Shown in pieces: positions 25,927-37,422 of a DNA stretch of 64,000 nt. Below the pieces are notes generated by a model. The model saw only the letters and a list, made by a program, of their open reading frames with translations, searched no databases and was not told where the DNA came from. The position numbers and the translations under genes are program-made. Origin of the DNA: Arthrinium phaeospermum. Lineage: Eukaryota; Ascomycota; Sordariomycetes; Amphisphaeriales; Apiosporaceae. The first letter of the stretch is position 1, and every line of letters starts with the position of its first letter. The stretch is taken from positions 372,001 to 436,000 of the forward strand of contig QYRS01000005.1 of NCBI GenBank assembly GCA_006503535.1. The letters are read 5' to 3'.

Positions 25927-27510
25927 TTAGGTAGAAGGGCCGATGACCACAGTGCCTGGCCCCAGCAGAGGCGGCCAACCGGGAATCACAAACTCGTTCG
26001 CCTGGAGGACGGTGGCGACGTTCTGCATGATGAGAAGGGCCGGGAGGGGGAGCACGGCAGTGGATGCGAAGGGGCTACCGTACTGCGCCTCGAGCGCCAC
26101 GAGTGCGGCCTGCAGGCCCTTGAGGGTAGCAGCGTCGTCGCTGCCGCCGTCCCGCCTGACCTTGGTACTGGGCTTCATCTCGCCGCCGGGAATGGTGACA
26201 TCGGGGATCATGGGGCCGCCCGGAAAGGTGGCATCGGGCACGAGGGGCCCGCCGGGGACGGTAAAGTCCGGGATGAGGGGCCCGCCCGGGAGCGTCGACT
26301 TCCAGCCGGGGATGACGATGCCCTGGGCGCCCAGGATGGATACGATGGACTGTTGGATCAGGAAGATGTCGCGCGGCGTGTCGGCGCTGTTGCCGTAGGT
26401 GTCCTGCAGCATGCCGTAGAGGGCCTGCAGGGACTCCGTGTTGACGCTATCGCCGAGGTCGATTATGTTGGCGCGCTTCGCCGTGGCCTCTGGTGTTTTG
26501 ACACTGGTGGCGATGCCGTACGATCCAAGAATCACCGCCATGTCTCGCATGATGATCCAGTCGGCCATGGGCAGTCTTTCCCCGTTGTACTTTTGCACGA
26601 AGGATTCAAAAATCACCCGCAGGGCTTCGATGTCGTAGCTGACTGCTGCTCGCTTGGTGGAAGGGGTGATTATGGTTATGGTGCCATCTATATGGGGTTA
26701 TCAATTAGCATCTGTGGAATGCAAAACCTGACTTGTGCCTAGCGAGCTCTCTGAGCTGGGTAAAAGGCTTACCAGGCGCACTGATGATAGTGATTCCGTA
26801 GGCGGCCAGGATGTTTTTAATTCTCTCCTCAATGATATAAATATCATCTGATATCGGCGTCAGTATCTCACAAGTATATAAGAACCGCAGTCATCGTGTG
26901 AAATGCTTATAATACCCGATGGCGGAGAAAGGGGTAGCAGGTCAAGCTTACGTGGAGGATTGGGGCCATACTCGTGCATCAACTGCTCCAGAGTCGTCTC
27001 AAGCCCGATGATGTTGAACGCGGGGTCGCCGTAGCCACCGTCTCCGATGGTAAACTGACGCCTGGCTTTCCTGCCGAAGGTGATGACGGTGCTGGTGCCG
27101 TCGGGGGTGGCTATGATGGAGATGCCGAACTTCTTCAACTCCGCCGCGATCTCCTGCAGCCGCCTGGCGACATCCGGGGGAGGGTGGGAGCCGTACTTGT
27201 GTACCAGCGATTCGTATTCTAGCTCGAGTGCAGTGAGTTTCTTCTTGATAGCGCTGGGCTCGCTCCCACCGATTTTCGTTTGTCTCTTCTCCATTGTAGA
27301 AGATCCTATCTCTACGGAGCCACCGTCGTCACCGTCGCCACCAGGAAAGATGATGACAGGAGGAGATGCCGGCGGTCCGGGTGGCCATATGCCTGTCCAT
27401 GGGTTGCCGATTTGGAATTGCCGCTCCTCCAAGGCCGACTTGTCTCCAGGGATAGGGGAGCCCTGTGTGAGCGCCACAAGGGCAAGAGCGGTGAACCCCA
27501 CTCGAATCAT
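25927..27510 (-). CDS. Secreted modular repeat protein with Kex2-type sites, unknown function
   Basis: Three minus-strand exons, 27510-26952, 26847-26773 and 26687-25927, give 464 residues. The N-terminus is a signal peptide (MIRVGFTALALVALTQGS) with a short pro-region. Five related modules of about 45-55 residues follow, at roughly 87-145, 168-222, 229-277, 292-341 and 397-449. Each has an amphipathic segment, a YG or YN turn often followed by PP, a second amphipathic segment and an ending like YGITI or GIVIPGW. Dibasic sites lie between them: KR 75-76, RR 150-151, KR 223-224, KR 282-283, RR 389-390. Three linkers share RQ-[FT]-x-IG just after the basic site. A Pro-Gly repeat separates modules 4 and 5. 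I infer a precursor cut in the Golgi by Kex2. Cysteine is absent, unlike many small effectors. I recognise no named family. Confidence 0.85.
26176..26292 (-). repeat. 33-bp tandem repeat encoding PGGP(L/M)(I/V)PD units
   Basis: Within the last exon of the secreted protein, about three and a half 33-bp units encode LPGGPLIPDFT, VPGGPLVPDAT, FPGGPMIPDVT and a truncated IPGGEM. The DNA copies differ at several synonymous sites, so the array is not brand new. Confidence 0.88.
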
Positions 27511-29447
27511 TGAGGTGTGTACAACGACTCTTGATCCAACCTAGGAAGGCTATCCGATAGTTTTGACTTCGCAGTGAGGGATGGGAGTGTAGATATTAAT
27601 AATCGAACGCACAAATCGGGGCAATGGCCACTGGTGTTTCTTCGCGGTACCACCCCTTAGTGTGGATTCAGGTCAAACATCTTTACTTATACATCTGATA
27701 TGGGGGGTCTCCTTTCCACATGAGATAACGAACCATGGACACAAGGAGACCATGAGATTCTAGGCAACAATTCATTTAAGCTTAATTTGCAAATAGACGA
27801 GTCGTGCCATGGTTCAGCACCCAAAGAAGATATACCCGGTGTGATTATCCGGGACGAAGCCCGACAGCGGACCACTAGCAAGGTCGTATACCTGCCCCTT
27901 ACTCAGACTTGGCTGAAAGCAGTTACCTTGCCACAGCGATGGCATCTAGGCAATGTTACCTTGTGATTCCTACACTTGCCTGGGCCGATGCGGATTCTTC
28001 TCAAAAAATCCAGGCTAGCCACGGAGGTTCGCAGAAGCAGCCCGATCCAAAGCGACCATGACGGCCGCAGAAACGAGCTACTGTGTCAAGTCATCTACGT
28101 ATGGGTTATTTTTGGCAACTCGATAGTGAAGTTGCATCGCTTTATCCTCTGGTCCTTATGGGCATGGCATCTACCTGGTTTTTATATTAGCAGAGTCAGC
28201 CAAGCTTCTGCGTGAAGCCGTCACAACCGTACGACATTGCAACGAATAGCAACGCGGTTTTCAAACGTATACTTTCAGCTGGAGCATAGTCCGCAGTATA
28301 GGTACCACTTAGAGTGTGTGATAGGGGGTTCTGGTCCCCACGTGGCGGGAATAGACAACAGTTTGACCTGTTGTAAATCCACATCGTTTCCTTTCCCGGT
28401 GATCCTAGAGAAGGTAGAAGCGCACGAGGCGCAAAGTCCGGAGAGTCCTTGTACTGAAGATTTGGAAAGTGACAAAATGAGCCTAGATGGATACGTTGCT
28501 GGACAAAGCCCAAGGACCATCCCGCGCGCGCCTGGCGAATGCTGATATCGGCCGAATGCTTATTGGCAAGATATATTGAACTTGCGATGATCACAGCACC
28601 ACTTGGTCACATGCGGCTTGCCTCGGTGGCATGTTCGAAGCCCGTGTTTTGCTTGGCCATCTCGTATGGGCTCGCGAAGCTGATGATAAGTGATATCAAT
28701 ATCATGAGGTCAACCCACCCTGCACAGCGGCGTGCTAATGGTGGCAGGCAGGGCACGCTAGATAGTTGACCGGTCCGGTGGATCGTAGGAAACAATCCCA
28801 TAAGTCCGGCTTGTTGTGGGTTGGCGTTGCCCAGCGCCACGCAGGCATATGGCCTTATCATCTCCAGGCGAGAAGCCTGGCATGGTGTATGGAATAATGG
28901 GTTGGATTCGGCTCTGTTCTCTGGGGCATGGCTTTGTTCCGTCGATACCTGTTCACTTCCGGAAGGTGACTTCGAGCTGGGGAGAGAACCCATCAATTCG
29001 GGCTGGGCCCTGGCCATGCAACCCGTGCTGTCGCCAAGTGTGTGTGTGTGGATGTAGAGTCCCAAGAACTTGGCGAGATCTTTTCCAAGGCAACGCTAAG
29101 GGTCTCGATCGTAGTCGAGCAGTCCGGGAGAGAGAACAAAGGCATGGCGATAATGCAGGTGTATATGCGTGCATGTGTTGTAGTTGCTGGGTGTGAGGTG
29201 ACCCTTGCACTAAAACCGCTGCGTCCAAAAATAGCCCGGCTGTTTTGCCTGCCCCTCATCCAGGGATGATCAATTGGGGAACCTCGGAGCTTGGAGAAGC
29301 TTCATCCCTTGAAATCCGTCAAATCGTGCGGTTACGTCAGGGCAATGGACATCAGCCATTTGGACTCTTGTGCACCGCAGGAGCCAGTCAAGTTGCAAAG
29401 CAGCAACATCAGCCAGGCCTTTTGGAAATAAGCCTAATCCTCTGATC
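27511..29447. other. Divergent intergenic region between the secreted repeat gene and the CitE-like gene
   Basis: It holds the promoters of both flanking genes, which point away from each other. Several frames of 80-150 residues exist but lack motifs. An AT-rich patch around 27590 lies about 80 bp upstream of the secreted-protein start. Confidence 0.5.
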
Positions 29448-30483
29448 ATGGCGGCTAAGTCGGCATCCATCCTCCGCCGGGCCCTTCTCTATGGTAAGTC
29501 CAGCGTGTGCAATTGCCATTGTTGTACACATGCTAATACTTCTTCCAAACCATGTAGTCCCGTCCTCCTCGCCCCGCATGCTGACCAAGTCCGTCGGGTT
29601 GACCGCCGACAACGTGACTTACGACCTTGAGGACTCGGTCACGCCCACAAAGAAGGCGGATGCCCGCGCCGCCCTCCGCGACCACCTCGCCGGCCTGTCG
29701 TCGCGCCCCCAGTCCATCTCGGAGCTGGCCGTGCGCATCAACGCCTTCTCGACGCCGTACGCCATGGAGGACCTGGCCGCGCTGGCGCCCTCGCCCCGCC
29801 TGGACGCCATCGTCATCCCCAAGGTTACCTCGGCCTCGGACCTGACGCTGGCGACCGACGCGCTGCGCCGCTTCGCCGCCGACCGGCACGCCAAGGGCGG
29901 GCACGAGGATGCGAACCCCGTCAAGCTCATCGCGCTGATCGAGTCGGCGCAGGCCGTCATGAACCTGCGCGAGATCTGCGCCGCGTCGCCGTACCTCAGC
30001 GGGCTCATCTTCGCCGCCGAGGACTTCGCCCTCGACCTGTCCATCACGCGCACGCCCTCGCTCAGCGAGTTCCTCTACGCCCGGTCCGCCATCGTGACGG
30101 CGGCGCGGGCGGCCAACCTGCCCAGCACCATCGATTTGGTCTGCACGTCGTACAAGGGCGACGATGGCATCAGGACGCTGGAGGAGGAGTGCCTCGGCGG
30201 CAAAGCCATGGGGTTCAACGGCAAGCAGTGCATCCACCCCTCGCAGGTCGACGTGGCCCAGCGCCTGTTCGCGCCCGGCGAGAAGGAGGTGGAGTGGGCC
30301 GTGCGGGTCGTGATCGCCGACGGGAAGGCTGCAGCTGCGGGCAGGGGCGCGTGGACTCTGGATGGCACCATGATCGATGCGCCGGTGGCTGGCAAGGCCA
30401 AAGCGGTGATGCAGAAAGCAGAAAACTGTGGCATGGATGTTGCGAGCCTCCAAGAGAAATGGAAGGGGCAGGAGCCAGAGTGA
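29448..30483 (+). CDS. CitE/CLYBL-like acyl-CoA lyase (HpcH/HpaI aldolase superfamily)
   Basis: Exons 29448-29493 and 29558-30483 give 323 residues; the intron splits the Val codon of RRALLYVP, the usual N-terminal motif of this family. Further landmarks are the DLEDSV segment, ALIESAQAV with its Glu, the acidic metal-binding stretch FAAEDFALDL, and GFNGKQCIHPSQ near the C-terminal third. Family members cleave or form C-C bonds of acyl-CoA substrates with Mg2+; human CLYBL is a mitochondrial citramalyl-CoA lyase. The basic N-terminus (MAAKSASILRRAL) could be a mitochondrial presequence; no peroxisomal C-terminal signal is present. Third positions are very GC-rich, which produces a long meaningless frame on the opposite strand. 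The substrate is not determinable. Confidence 0.93.
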
Positions 30484-32327
30484 GCAGATGGATACCCGGC
30501 TCTGGGGCCAGCCCGTTGCCAATACATCATGAGAAACCGCCCTTTAATTTTGACGTAGCCATAACTCTCCTCGCATAGATTTCCCTATATTGGTGCTATG
30601 TACATGTCGTCCGCCATATGCAGCACAATTGGCAAGTAAGAATGAGCTGATGCAGACATGACAATCTGCACAATATGCGGCGAGAAGCATGCACGCTGAA
30701 CTCTGAGGTCAGCATCCCGCATGAGATAAGTGTAGGCGATTAGTCAATACATTTCCGGTCACACTCGTGCCCAACGGCTTTCTGCCAGTCGATCTGTCGT
30801 ACGACCTCTTGCTCCATTCAGATGAGGATTGCCGGGTCGTGCTTGTCTCAATTACGTGTAGTACCCATGATGCGGCGGATGAAACAAACAGGGTCCTCCC
30901 TACGTGTAAGTGCGCCACCACGGGTCATGCGAAACTAGAGTCCAACACGAATTTTCCTCATCAGAAGATAACTTCATATAACCACAGGGTTGGCAAACAA
31001 GACATGAGCCGATACACGTGGAAAACAAAAGAGAATACCAGAGACAAAAAAAAGATACCTAGGCTGCTAGGCGTGTTGTTTAAGACGCTGGAAACGAGAG
31101 GTGGGCTGGCAGATATAGTGTGGCCGGGCCGCCTGGATCGCTCCAGAGGAGATACATACTAGATACTACCCCAGCGCCCAGTCTCCAGTCTCAGCCACTC
31201 GCGACGGATTGCTCCCAACTTGGGAATCTGTCTGCCTATACAGTATTTGATATTTCTGATGCACCTCTGTCGTCTGAAGATGCATGATGAGAATTAGCAG
31301 CAGCAAGCGACAACACAGCCTCGTTTGTTCGTCTCGAGTCTCCCGCCTCGAATCGTCGGCACTACGAAAAGCCGGCGTCACCAGGCTGCCAAACTCGGCA
31401 AGGTTTGCCAACGCAGCCCGTGTCGTACCTTGCAGAAGTCGTCTGGTCTTTTCCCAGCAACTGCCGAATGAATAATAAGATTCGGCTTGTGACCCTGGCC
31501 CAGGAACCGTAACTATCAGAAGATAACCATAATCAAAATCACGACTGTCAGTTGTCTCCAGCTTTTCCAAAAAATGCCAGGTACACTGGCACAGTGTGCA
31601 GGCAGGCAGGTGTACCACTAGGCACGGTCGGCAACAGGCTAACTACCGGTACAGTAACAGTCATGTCCTGATCATGCCGTTAGTTAGTGTCGACTACACC
31701 TGTCGAGCTTCTTGTCTCCCTCGCGTCAACCTTCCCTCGTTGAAACATCATTTCTTTTCTCTGGCCCAGACAGCCCAGGCCAGCCCAACCCACATCCTCG
31801 TCAGCCAAGCCTTAGCTGGAGGCGAGCCAAGATGAAGATCTCAATGCTTGGTTTTGGTTTGTCTCGTCACAAGTGTTTAATGCTAGCACCGTAGCTTCCC
31901 AACATGCCACCACCTCACCTTGTCTTGTCTTTCCTCCGGCCTCCTCGGCTGCCACCAAATAAATCATCGAGACTATGTATGTATGCACACGAGTAGCCCG
32001 CCTCTTGGTATGAAATGCAAGCGTTACTGTCATGATTGTTTGTTTTCTCGACAAGGTTCCAGCTTTCTCTCTCTTCTCTTCGTTCATCTCATCTCATCCA
32101 CTGCCGTCTGCTCCCTCGTCTCGTATCTAACACGTCCCGATCTCCGCTGCCGGTCGACCCGGTGCATCCCGAATACCTCAAAGGCCGAACTCCTGTAACT
32201 ACCTAATATACTTTAGATCTGCTGCGAAGTACTGTTTCGGGGCAGCTGAAGTTGCCTTCCACTCCACTGGAAAAGTTGGAGCTCCTGAACGACCACGAGG
32301 TCCTTTTCGCCTCTCCTGTCGGCCATC
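30484..32327. other. Intergenic between the CitE-like and MBL-fold genes
   Basis: It contains the 3' end of the CitE-like transcript and a pyrimidine-rich leader before 32328. I find no gene; frames of up to 150 residues have no motif. Confidence 0.5.
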
Positions 32328-34139
32328 ATGGCATTGACAATCAAGCATCTCAACGAAGATGCCTCGTTTTTGCTCTCCTTGGAGCCTATTCTGCCTCCTC
32401 ACGTCAAGGGGACGGCGGCGGCTCCAAAGCCCTACATCATACTTCTCGACCCGTGGATTACTGGGCCGTCCAAGATCTTTCACTCCAAGATATCCCTCTC
32501 TACTCACAAGAACCCGGCCTGCGTTGCCTCCCTGTCCGAGCTCCCGGAGCCGGACCTGGTCATTATCAGCCAGCACAAGAGTGACCACTGCAACGAGGCA
32601 ACGCTGCGCCAGCTACCAGGAACTGGCACCAAGACGCAGATTCTGGCCGAGCCGGCATCAGCTCGCGTAATCAAAGGCTGGAAATACTTCGACACCGACA
32701 AGATTTGGACCATCCCGAAGTGGGAGGATCCACGCTCGACGGGAAAGTCGACGGTGATTCGGGTGCCAGTGCCCGCGGTGACGCCAGATGGACAGCCAGG
32801 CGAAGTCACCGTGGCTTGGATCCCACAGAAGCGCGATCTGGCATGCCTCCATAGTGCCATCGCTCTCACCTACCGCCCGCCATCCACGGACGGCCTCGCG
32901 CTACCTGCACAGTACACCCTGGCGCCGCCCCTTATCAGCCCGCCTACGACGCCGAGGTCCGTCAGGAGTATTGCGCCCCCATTTCCTAAAGTACGGAAGA
33001 CTGTTTCCACGGACCCGAAGGGGACGGGCGCAAGACCAGCCCCGCTTACACCACCGATGTCGCCAACGAACTCAGTATTGTTAGCACGATCTACCGCGGT
33101 AGCGCCGCCTGCCTCTCCCACCGACAGCATGGCTCCTGCACCCCTGTTCTCTGCGTGCCGCCCGATCTCTTCCGCAGCGGGCACCATAACTGCCGCTGCA
33201 CAACACAAGGAACACGGTAACACGACTCGCCCCCTTTCTCTCATATTTTCTCCGCATGGTATCAACTATGCCCACCTGGCGCCCTACGCGTCCTCACATC
33301 TCGTCTCCGAGGCGGCGCTGCCCCTGACCGCCCTGCTTCACTGCATGGACTCCATCTCAAACCCGTGGTGGCTAGGCGGCAACATCTGCGCAGGTCTCCC
33401 GGCGGGCGCCGAGATCGCACGCCGGCTGTGCGCGCGAGTCTGGCTCAGCGCGCACGACGGTGACAAGGACGTGCGAGGGTTAGCTACGGGGCTGCTGAAG
33501 ACACGCAAGTATGGGCGGGACGAGGTACTGGACGTGGTCAGTCCAGGAGACAGAGACGGCTGCGGAAGCAGTAGCGGCAGCAGTCGGCACACGAGAACGG
33601 CAACAACGAGCAGCGAAAGCACGCTGGTCGGGGACCCCTGCGGCTGCGAAGTCGTGGAGGACAGCGAGCCGGGCTATCTCAAGCGCATCAAGAGCGTGTC
33701 GGTATCGAATCCGACGGATGTCTTCCGGCTTAGCAGCGGCGAGGAAGTGACCGTGCGCGGGGACGGCCGAGTGAGCATGTTTGGCGGAGGGGGCGGCGAT
33801 CAATGCTCTACAATGACCGCCACCACTACCTCCTCCATCAGCACCACCACCAACAGTAACACCATAATGGGTCTGCCGCCGTCGACCTCGACCGCAACCG
33901 CGACGTCAGACCTGAAACCCGTCAAAGAGGAGAGAATAGGCAGCAACGAATCATTAGTGGAGAAGGAAATCATCAAACCATTGAAGGATGATACGGCGAT
34001 ACGGAAAGACGATAATTACTACTACACGGCCAGTGACATAATACCCCCTCACCTTACGACAATGGCGCAAGAGAGTTGGGGGCCACAGAAGCTCTGCGAC
34101 ACCCTATCGCTACCCAAGATCACCGTGAATGAAACATGA
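32328..34139 (+). CDS. Metallo-beta-lactamase-fold protein with degenerate metal motif
   Basis: A single uninterrupted exon encodes 603 residues. The N-terminal part (ILLDPWITGPSKIFHSKIS, then LPEPDLVIISQHKSDHCNE) has the layout of UlaG-like metallo-beta-lactamase proteins widespread in filamentous fungi. The later block from about residue 305 (SPHGINYAHLAPY, NPWWLGGNIC, WLSAHDGDKD) completes the domain. The usual HxHxDH zinc motif reads QHKSDH, so two metal-binding histidines are missing and hydrolase activity is doubtful. A Pro/Ser/Thr-rich insert (about 185-300) interrupts the domain, and the C-terminal 170 residues are low-complexity. No signal peptide or membrane segment is visible. It is convergent with the penta-EF-hand gene. 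The fold assignment is by motif pattern; the role is unknown. Confidence 0.85.
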   Translation: MALTIKHLNEDASFLLSLEPILPPHVKGTAAAPKPYIILLDPWITGPSKIFHSKISLSTHKNPACVASLSELPEPDLVIISQHKSDHCNEATLRQLPGTGTKTQILAEPASARVIKGWKYFDTDKIWTIPKWEDPRSTGKSTVIRVPVPAVTPDGQPGEVTVAWIPQKRDLACLHSAIALTYRPPSTDGLALPAQYTLAPPLISPPTTPRSVRSIAPPFPKVRKTVSTDPKGTGARPAPLTPPMSPTNSVLLARSTAVAPPASPTDSMAPAPLFSACRPISSAAGTITAAAQHKEHGNTTRPLSLIFSPHGINYAHLAPYASSHLVSEAALPLTALLHCMDSISNPWWLGGNICAGLPAGAEIARRLCARVWLSAHDGDKDVRGLATGLLKTRKYGRDEVLDVVSPGDRDGCGSSSGSSRHTRTATTSSESTLVGDPCGCEVVEDSEPGYLKRIKSVSVSNPTDVFRLSSGEEVTVRGDGRVSMFGGGGGDQCSTMTATTTSSISTTTNSNTIMGLPPSTSTATATSDLKPVKEERIGSNESLVEKEIIKPLKDDTAIRKDDNYYYTASDIIPPHLTTMAQESWGPQKLCDTLSLPKITVNET

Positions 34140-34748
34140 TCAGCGCTTTCATGGTTTCGATGAGGACAGGCCGTCGCTATTGCTGTTTTTGGTGGCATGT
34201 GTTATGAACCATCACTAGTAGATGGATGGAGTATTATGAAACTGGCGTTTTTGGTACCAGGAAAGGGGCAACGGGGCGACAGAACAGCCCTCAACAAGTT
34301 TTTTATATCTCTTTATTCTTCTCTTCTTCTGACAACTTTTTGTCTTTTCTTCGGATACCCCTTGGAGGCCTAAACATATAGCCTTGCTTGATAGACAAAA
34401 CCACAGAACAGGAATTAAATTCAAAGCAATAGTGTCCACAGACTGGATTTTAAGTGGGTGATTCCAGAAACCGAGAACGTCGATTATGATTCAATACAGT
34501 ATCGCGGGTATATCTCATTGCTATAGCAAACTCCGACAAATTACTTCTGGGCCGAGAAAAGCGTCTCTGGACCCCAAGTAATCTGCTTCCTCTTCGGTCG
34601 CTTGAACGTAACTGTCAAAAAGAGACCACCTTCCCTTTAGCCTCGCTCCTCGTAGATGCACTGGGGTCGTATGAGACCGAGATGTCACCTCGTAATTTGT
34701 ACGATGTGCTTACTAGACCAAACAGGGACAGTGTATTCCTACACCCGC
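34140..34748. other. Convergent 3' intergenic region
   Basis: It lies between the stop codons of two convergent genes and is relatively AT-rich, consistent with two 3' UTRs. No gene is seen. Confidence 0.6.
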
Positions 34749-36046
34749 TTATTTCATCTGCTTCAGGATCTCGATGAGGAAATCCTCAAAGCTGAGGGTG
34801 ATGTAGCCATCGCGGTCCTCGTCGTACTTCTTGAATACGTCGGTCATGCGCTTGAGGCTGATGCAGGCCTGGACGAACAAGTCGAAGCTCATGACCTTCT
34901 CGTTGCGCTTATCGTAGGTCGAGAAGAGGAGCTCGACAAAGCGGGGGCTGAGGCGGTACCGGAACGCCACCAGCGCATTGCTGAACTCGTCGAGGCTGAT
35001 GCCGCCCGACCGGTCCGCGTCGAAGCGGTCAAAGAGGGTACGCCAGGACGCCAGGAATGACCAGAGGCCGCAAAACTCGTCGAAGCCGATCGTGCCCGAC
35101 CGGTCGCTGTCGAACATCCGGATCATCATACGTACCGTTTGGATGTCGAACGCTGTCCAGTCGCCGTTTACGAGGGCGGCCGAGAGCTCCCTCTCCGAGA
35201 GCTGGCCGGTGCCTGTACGAATAGAACATCCGTCAATATCAAGAGTTCACATAGCAAACATCGAAGTCAGGTACGCAACAAAGGGGGTGCAGGTGCAGGC
35301 CTACCGTCTTTGTCCACGGCACGGAACAGGGGCTGCAGCGTGGGATCGGCGCCCTCGGATGGGGCAGGCGAAGGAGGCGGTCGGCTCGCGGCAGGAGGGT
35401 GATTATGGGCCGTGGGCCGTGGGCCTGAAGCCATAGGTGGCGGTGACATGACGGACGATACCGGACTGTGACGGCCGTAGCTGTTATGGCCTTGGGAAAC
35501 CGGAGTCAGGCGTTCGTGTGGGTTCGTGTTGCGGTGGTAGGGTTGAGGGGCCGCATATTGCTGTTGCTGCGTGGGAAGCGGCGGCGGGGGTTTGCTATTG
35601 TATTTGGAAGACGAGGAGCTGCTATAATGTGTAGGCCGAGGAGCGTTGCCCTAATGCGACGGTGATACTGTCAGTTTTGCAGGATCACAAAGAAGCCGAG
35701 TGGGGTGGTGGACACGGGGGGAACCGTCGAGTTGGCAGAGGTTAGTTGGGTTTTCTTACATCGTCGGGCTCCGCGAATCTGTACTCAACGATAGGCTGTT
35801 AGCAATATGTCAAATGCGATGTGCGAGGGCAAAGGGACCGAGGCATGTGCAGCGAGCATCGCGACGGCAGGCAGTCAATACGTATGCCCATCCCTATTTT
35901 TGTCCATCGTCGCGCGCGCAAAGTCCATCCCTACTATCCCTACTACCAAAAGCATCATGGCGGGGTAGACCGTAGCGGTAGCGGGCGGGTTCGAGGATAA
36001 CTCACCTGGGCAGCTCGTCCGGGTTGTAGGGTCGGTTGTAGGCCAT
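34749..36046 (-). CDS. pef1: Penta-EF-hand calcium-binding protein (peflin/ALG-2 type)
   Basis: Four minus-strand exons, 36046-36006, 35760-35778 (only 19 nt), 35650-35305 and 35212-34749, give 289 residues. The N-terminal 120 residues are Pro/Gln/Ser-rich and disordered, as in peflins. Five EF-hands follow: loop 1 is DKDGTGQLSERE (133-144, built across an intron), loops 2 and 3 are DSDRSGTIGFDE and DADRSGGISLDE, loop 4 (DKRNEKVMSFDL) is degenerate, and loop 5 has the DEDRDGYITLSFED arrangement that forms the family's dimer interface. Members bind Ca2+ and associate with membranes or ESCRT/COPII partners; yeast Pef1 acts in bud growth. It shares a 1.4-kb divergent promoter region with the ChaC gene. 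Confidence 0.94.
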
Positions 36047-37422
36047 CGTGGATCAGGTTGATGCAAAAGAGAACGACAACCGACTGCACGAAGAGGGAAT
36101 GCGAGAAGTTCAAGTGGCCGACGAGTTTTCAAAGGAATCCAAGGTTGGTTGGGTTAATTTGGCTGCAGGGTAGTGTTTGTTGTCATTGCAGTCTGAGCCA
36201 GGTGGGAGTCAGTTGCCCATGTGCAACCTACAGCGACCGGGCCTGCTAATTCCAGAGAGAACTTAAGCCCGTCCACTTTTTTGCCCCCTTAGTGAACCAA
36301 GATCCGGGATTCCAGCCGCAGCCAAGGCACCCTGAGATGCCTTTAGTGGCCGTTTAGCCGTCTTCTAGTCGTCAAACGGCCTGGGGCACTGGTACAGCAC
36401 AGCATTTTGGTACATAAGCGCATCTCCAGTGCGGCAGACAAGTGCATCTACGTTATGTCAATTGAGAACAAAAGTCAAACCTCCAGTCTCTTCACTCGAG
36501 TTTCCCGTTTGTTTGTTTCCTCTCCCTCTCGCGAAATCAATGACATCCTCGGAGCCAGCCTGGGGATAAGCAATCAATGTTGCCTCTATGTAAAGTACTT
36601 ACTTACCGGCGACCCTGACGTCTGTACGTGGGGCAGCTGCGAGGCGAGGTCAGGCAAGTAAGCTCACTAAAAGTGAGGCAGGGTGGAATTCAGGGTCCCA
36701 GAAGGGGGGCGCACACATCGGCCATGACGTGTTTCGAGCCGGCGGTGCAAACAACGAATCAAGACAAGAACTGACAGGTAGCACACCTCTCGGCGACTGG
36801 ATGAGTAGGGACAGAGAGACAGACAGCAACGAGTGCCGCTCAGGGGACGCCATGCCGTTTCAGGGTCAAGATTCCACGTTTGGAACCTTTGATCGCCACG
36901 GAGAAGTACGGCATCTCCTGCAAACGACGAAGAGTTGGACAAGATCTACAGCCCACCACGACCCGGCGGAGGCTCATTAGCGCAATAGGCAGCCCTAAAT
37001 TACCAGACGTGTGTGTGCGTGTGTAGGTATTGGTGGTAAAAGTGACTGGTGACTGTGTTTGGTGTCAGGCTGCTTTTGTCAAATGACCGACGGCCATGCA
37101 CGTTCGGAGCCGCTGCCGAGAAAGAAAGAAAAAAGTACCGGTCTTGGCATCTCACTTTCTCCAGACTCTATCTCACTGACTTACACTGAAAGTACCTCCC
37201 AGCGTGCTACTGTAGGAAGGGCGGATGTTGGCCGATAGCTGGAGATCAGTTGCGAAGGGGGCGTCTCCCCCACTTTTGGTTCACTAATCCACGCTGACAA
37301 AGCCGAGAAGCCGAAAGGGACCTGACGGCGGTGTATCAACCGTCAACTCCTTACCCCGAGCCGAGCCCCTGGAGAGCTCAGCAACACATATTTCGAGTAA
37401 AAGAGCCATACATATCCGTATC
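36047..37422. other. Divergent promoter region of the pef1-like and ChaC genes
   Basis: It must hold both promoters. I see no gene and no strong TATA element near either start. Confidence 0.55.

Noticed and set aside
29533..30522. 329-codon open frame on the minus strand
   Set aside because: It lies antisense to the CitE-like gene; the Arg/Gly/His-rich translation is the expected mirror of GC-rich third codon positions.
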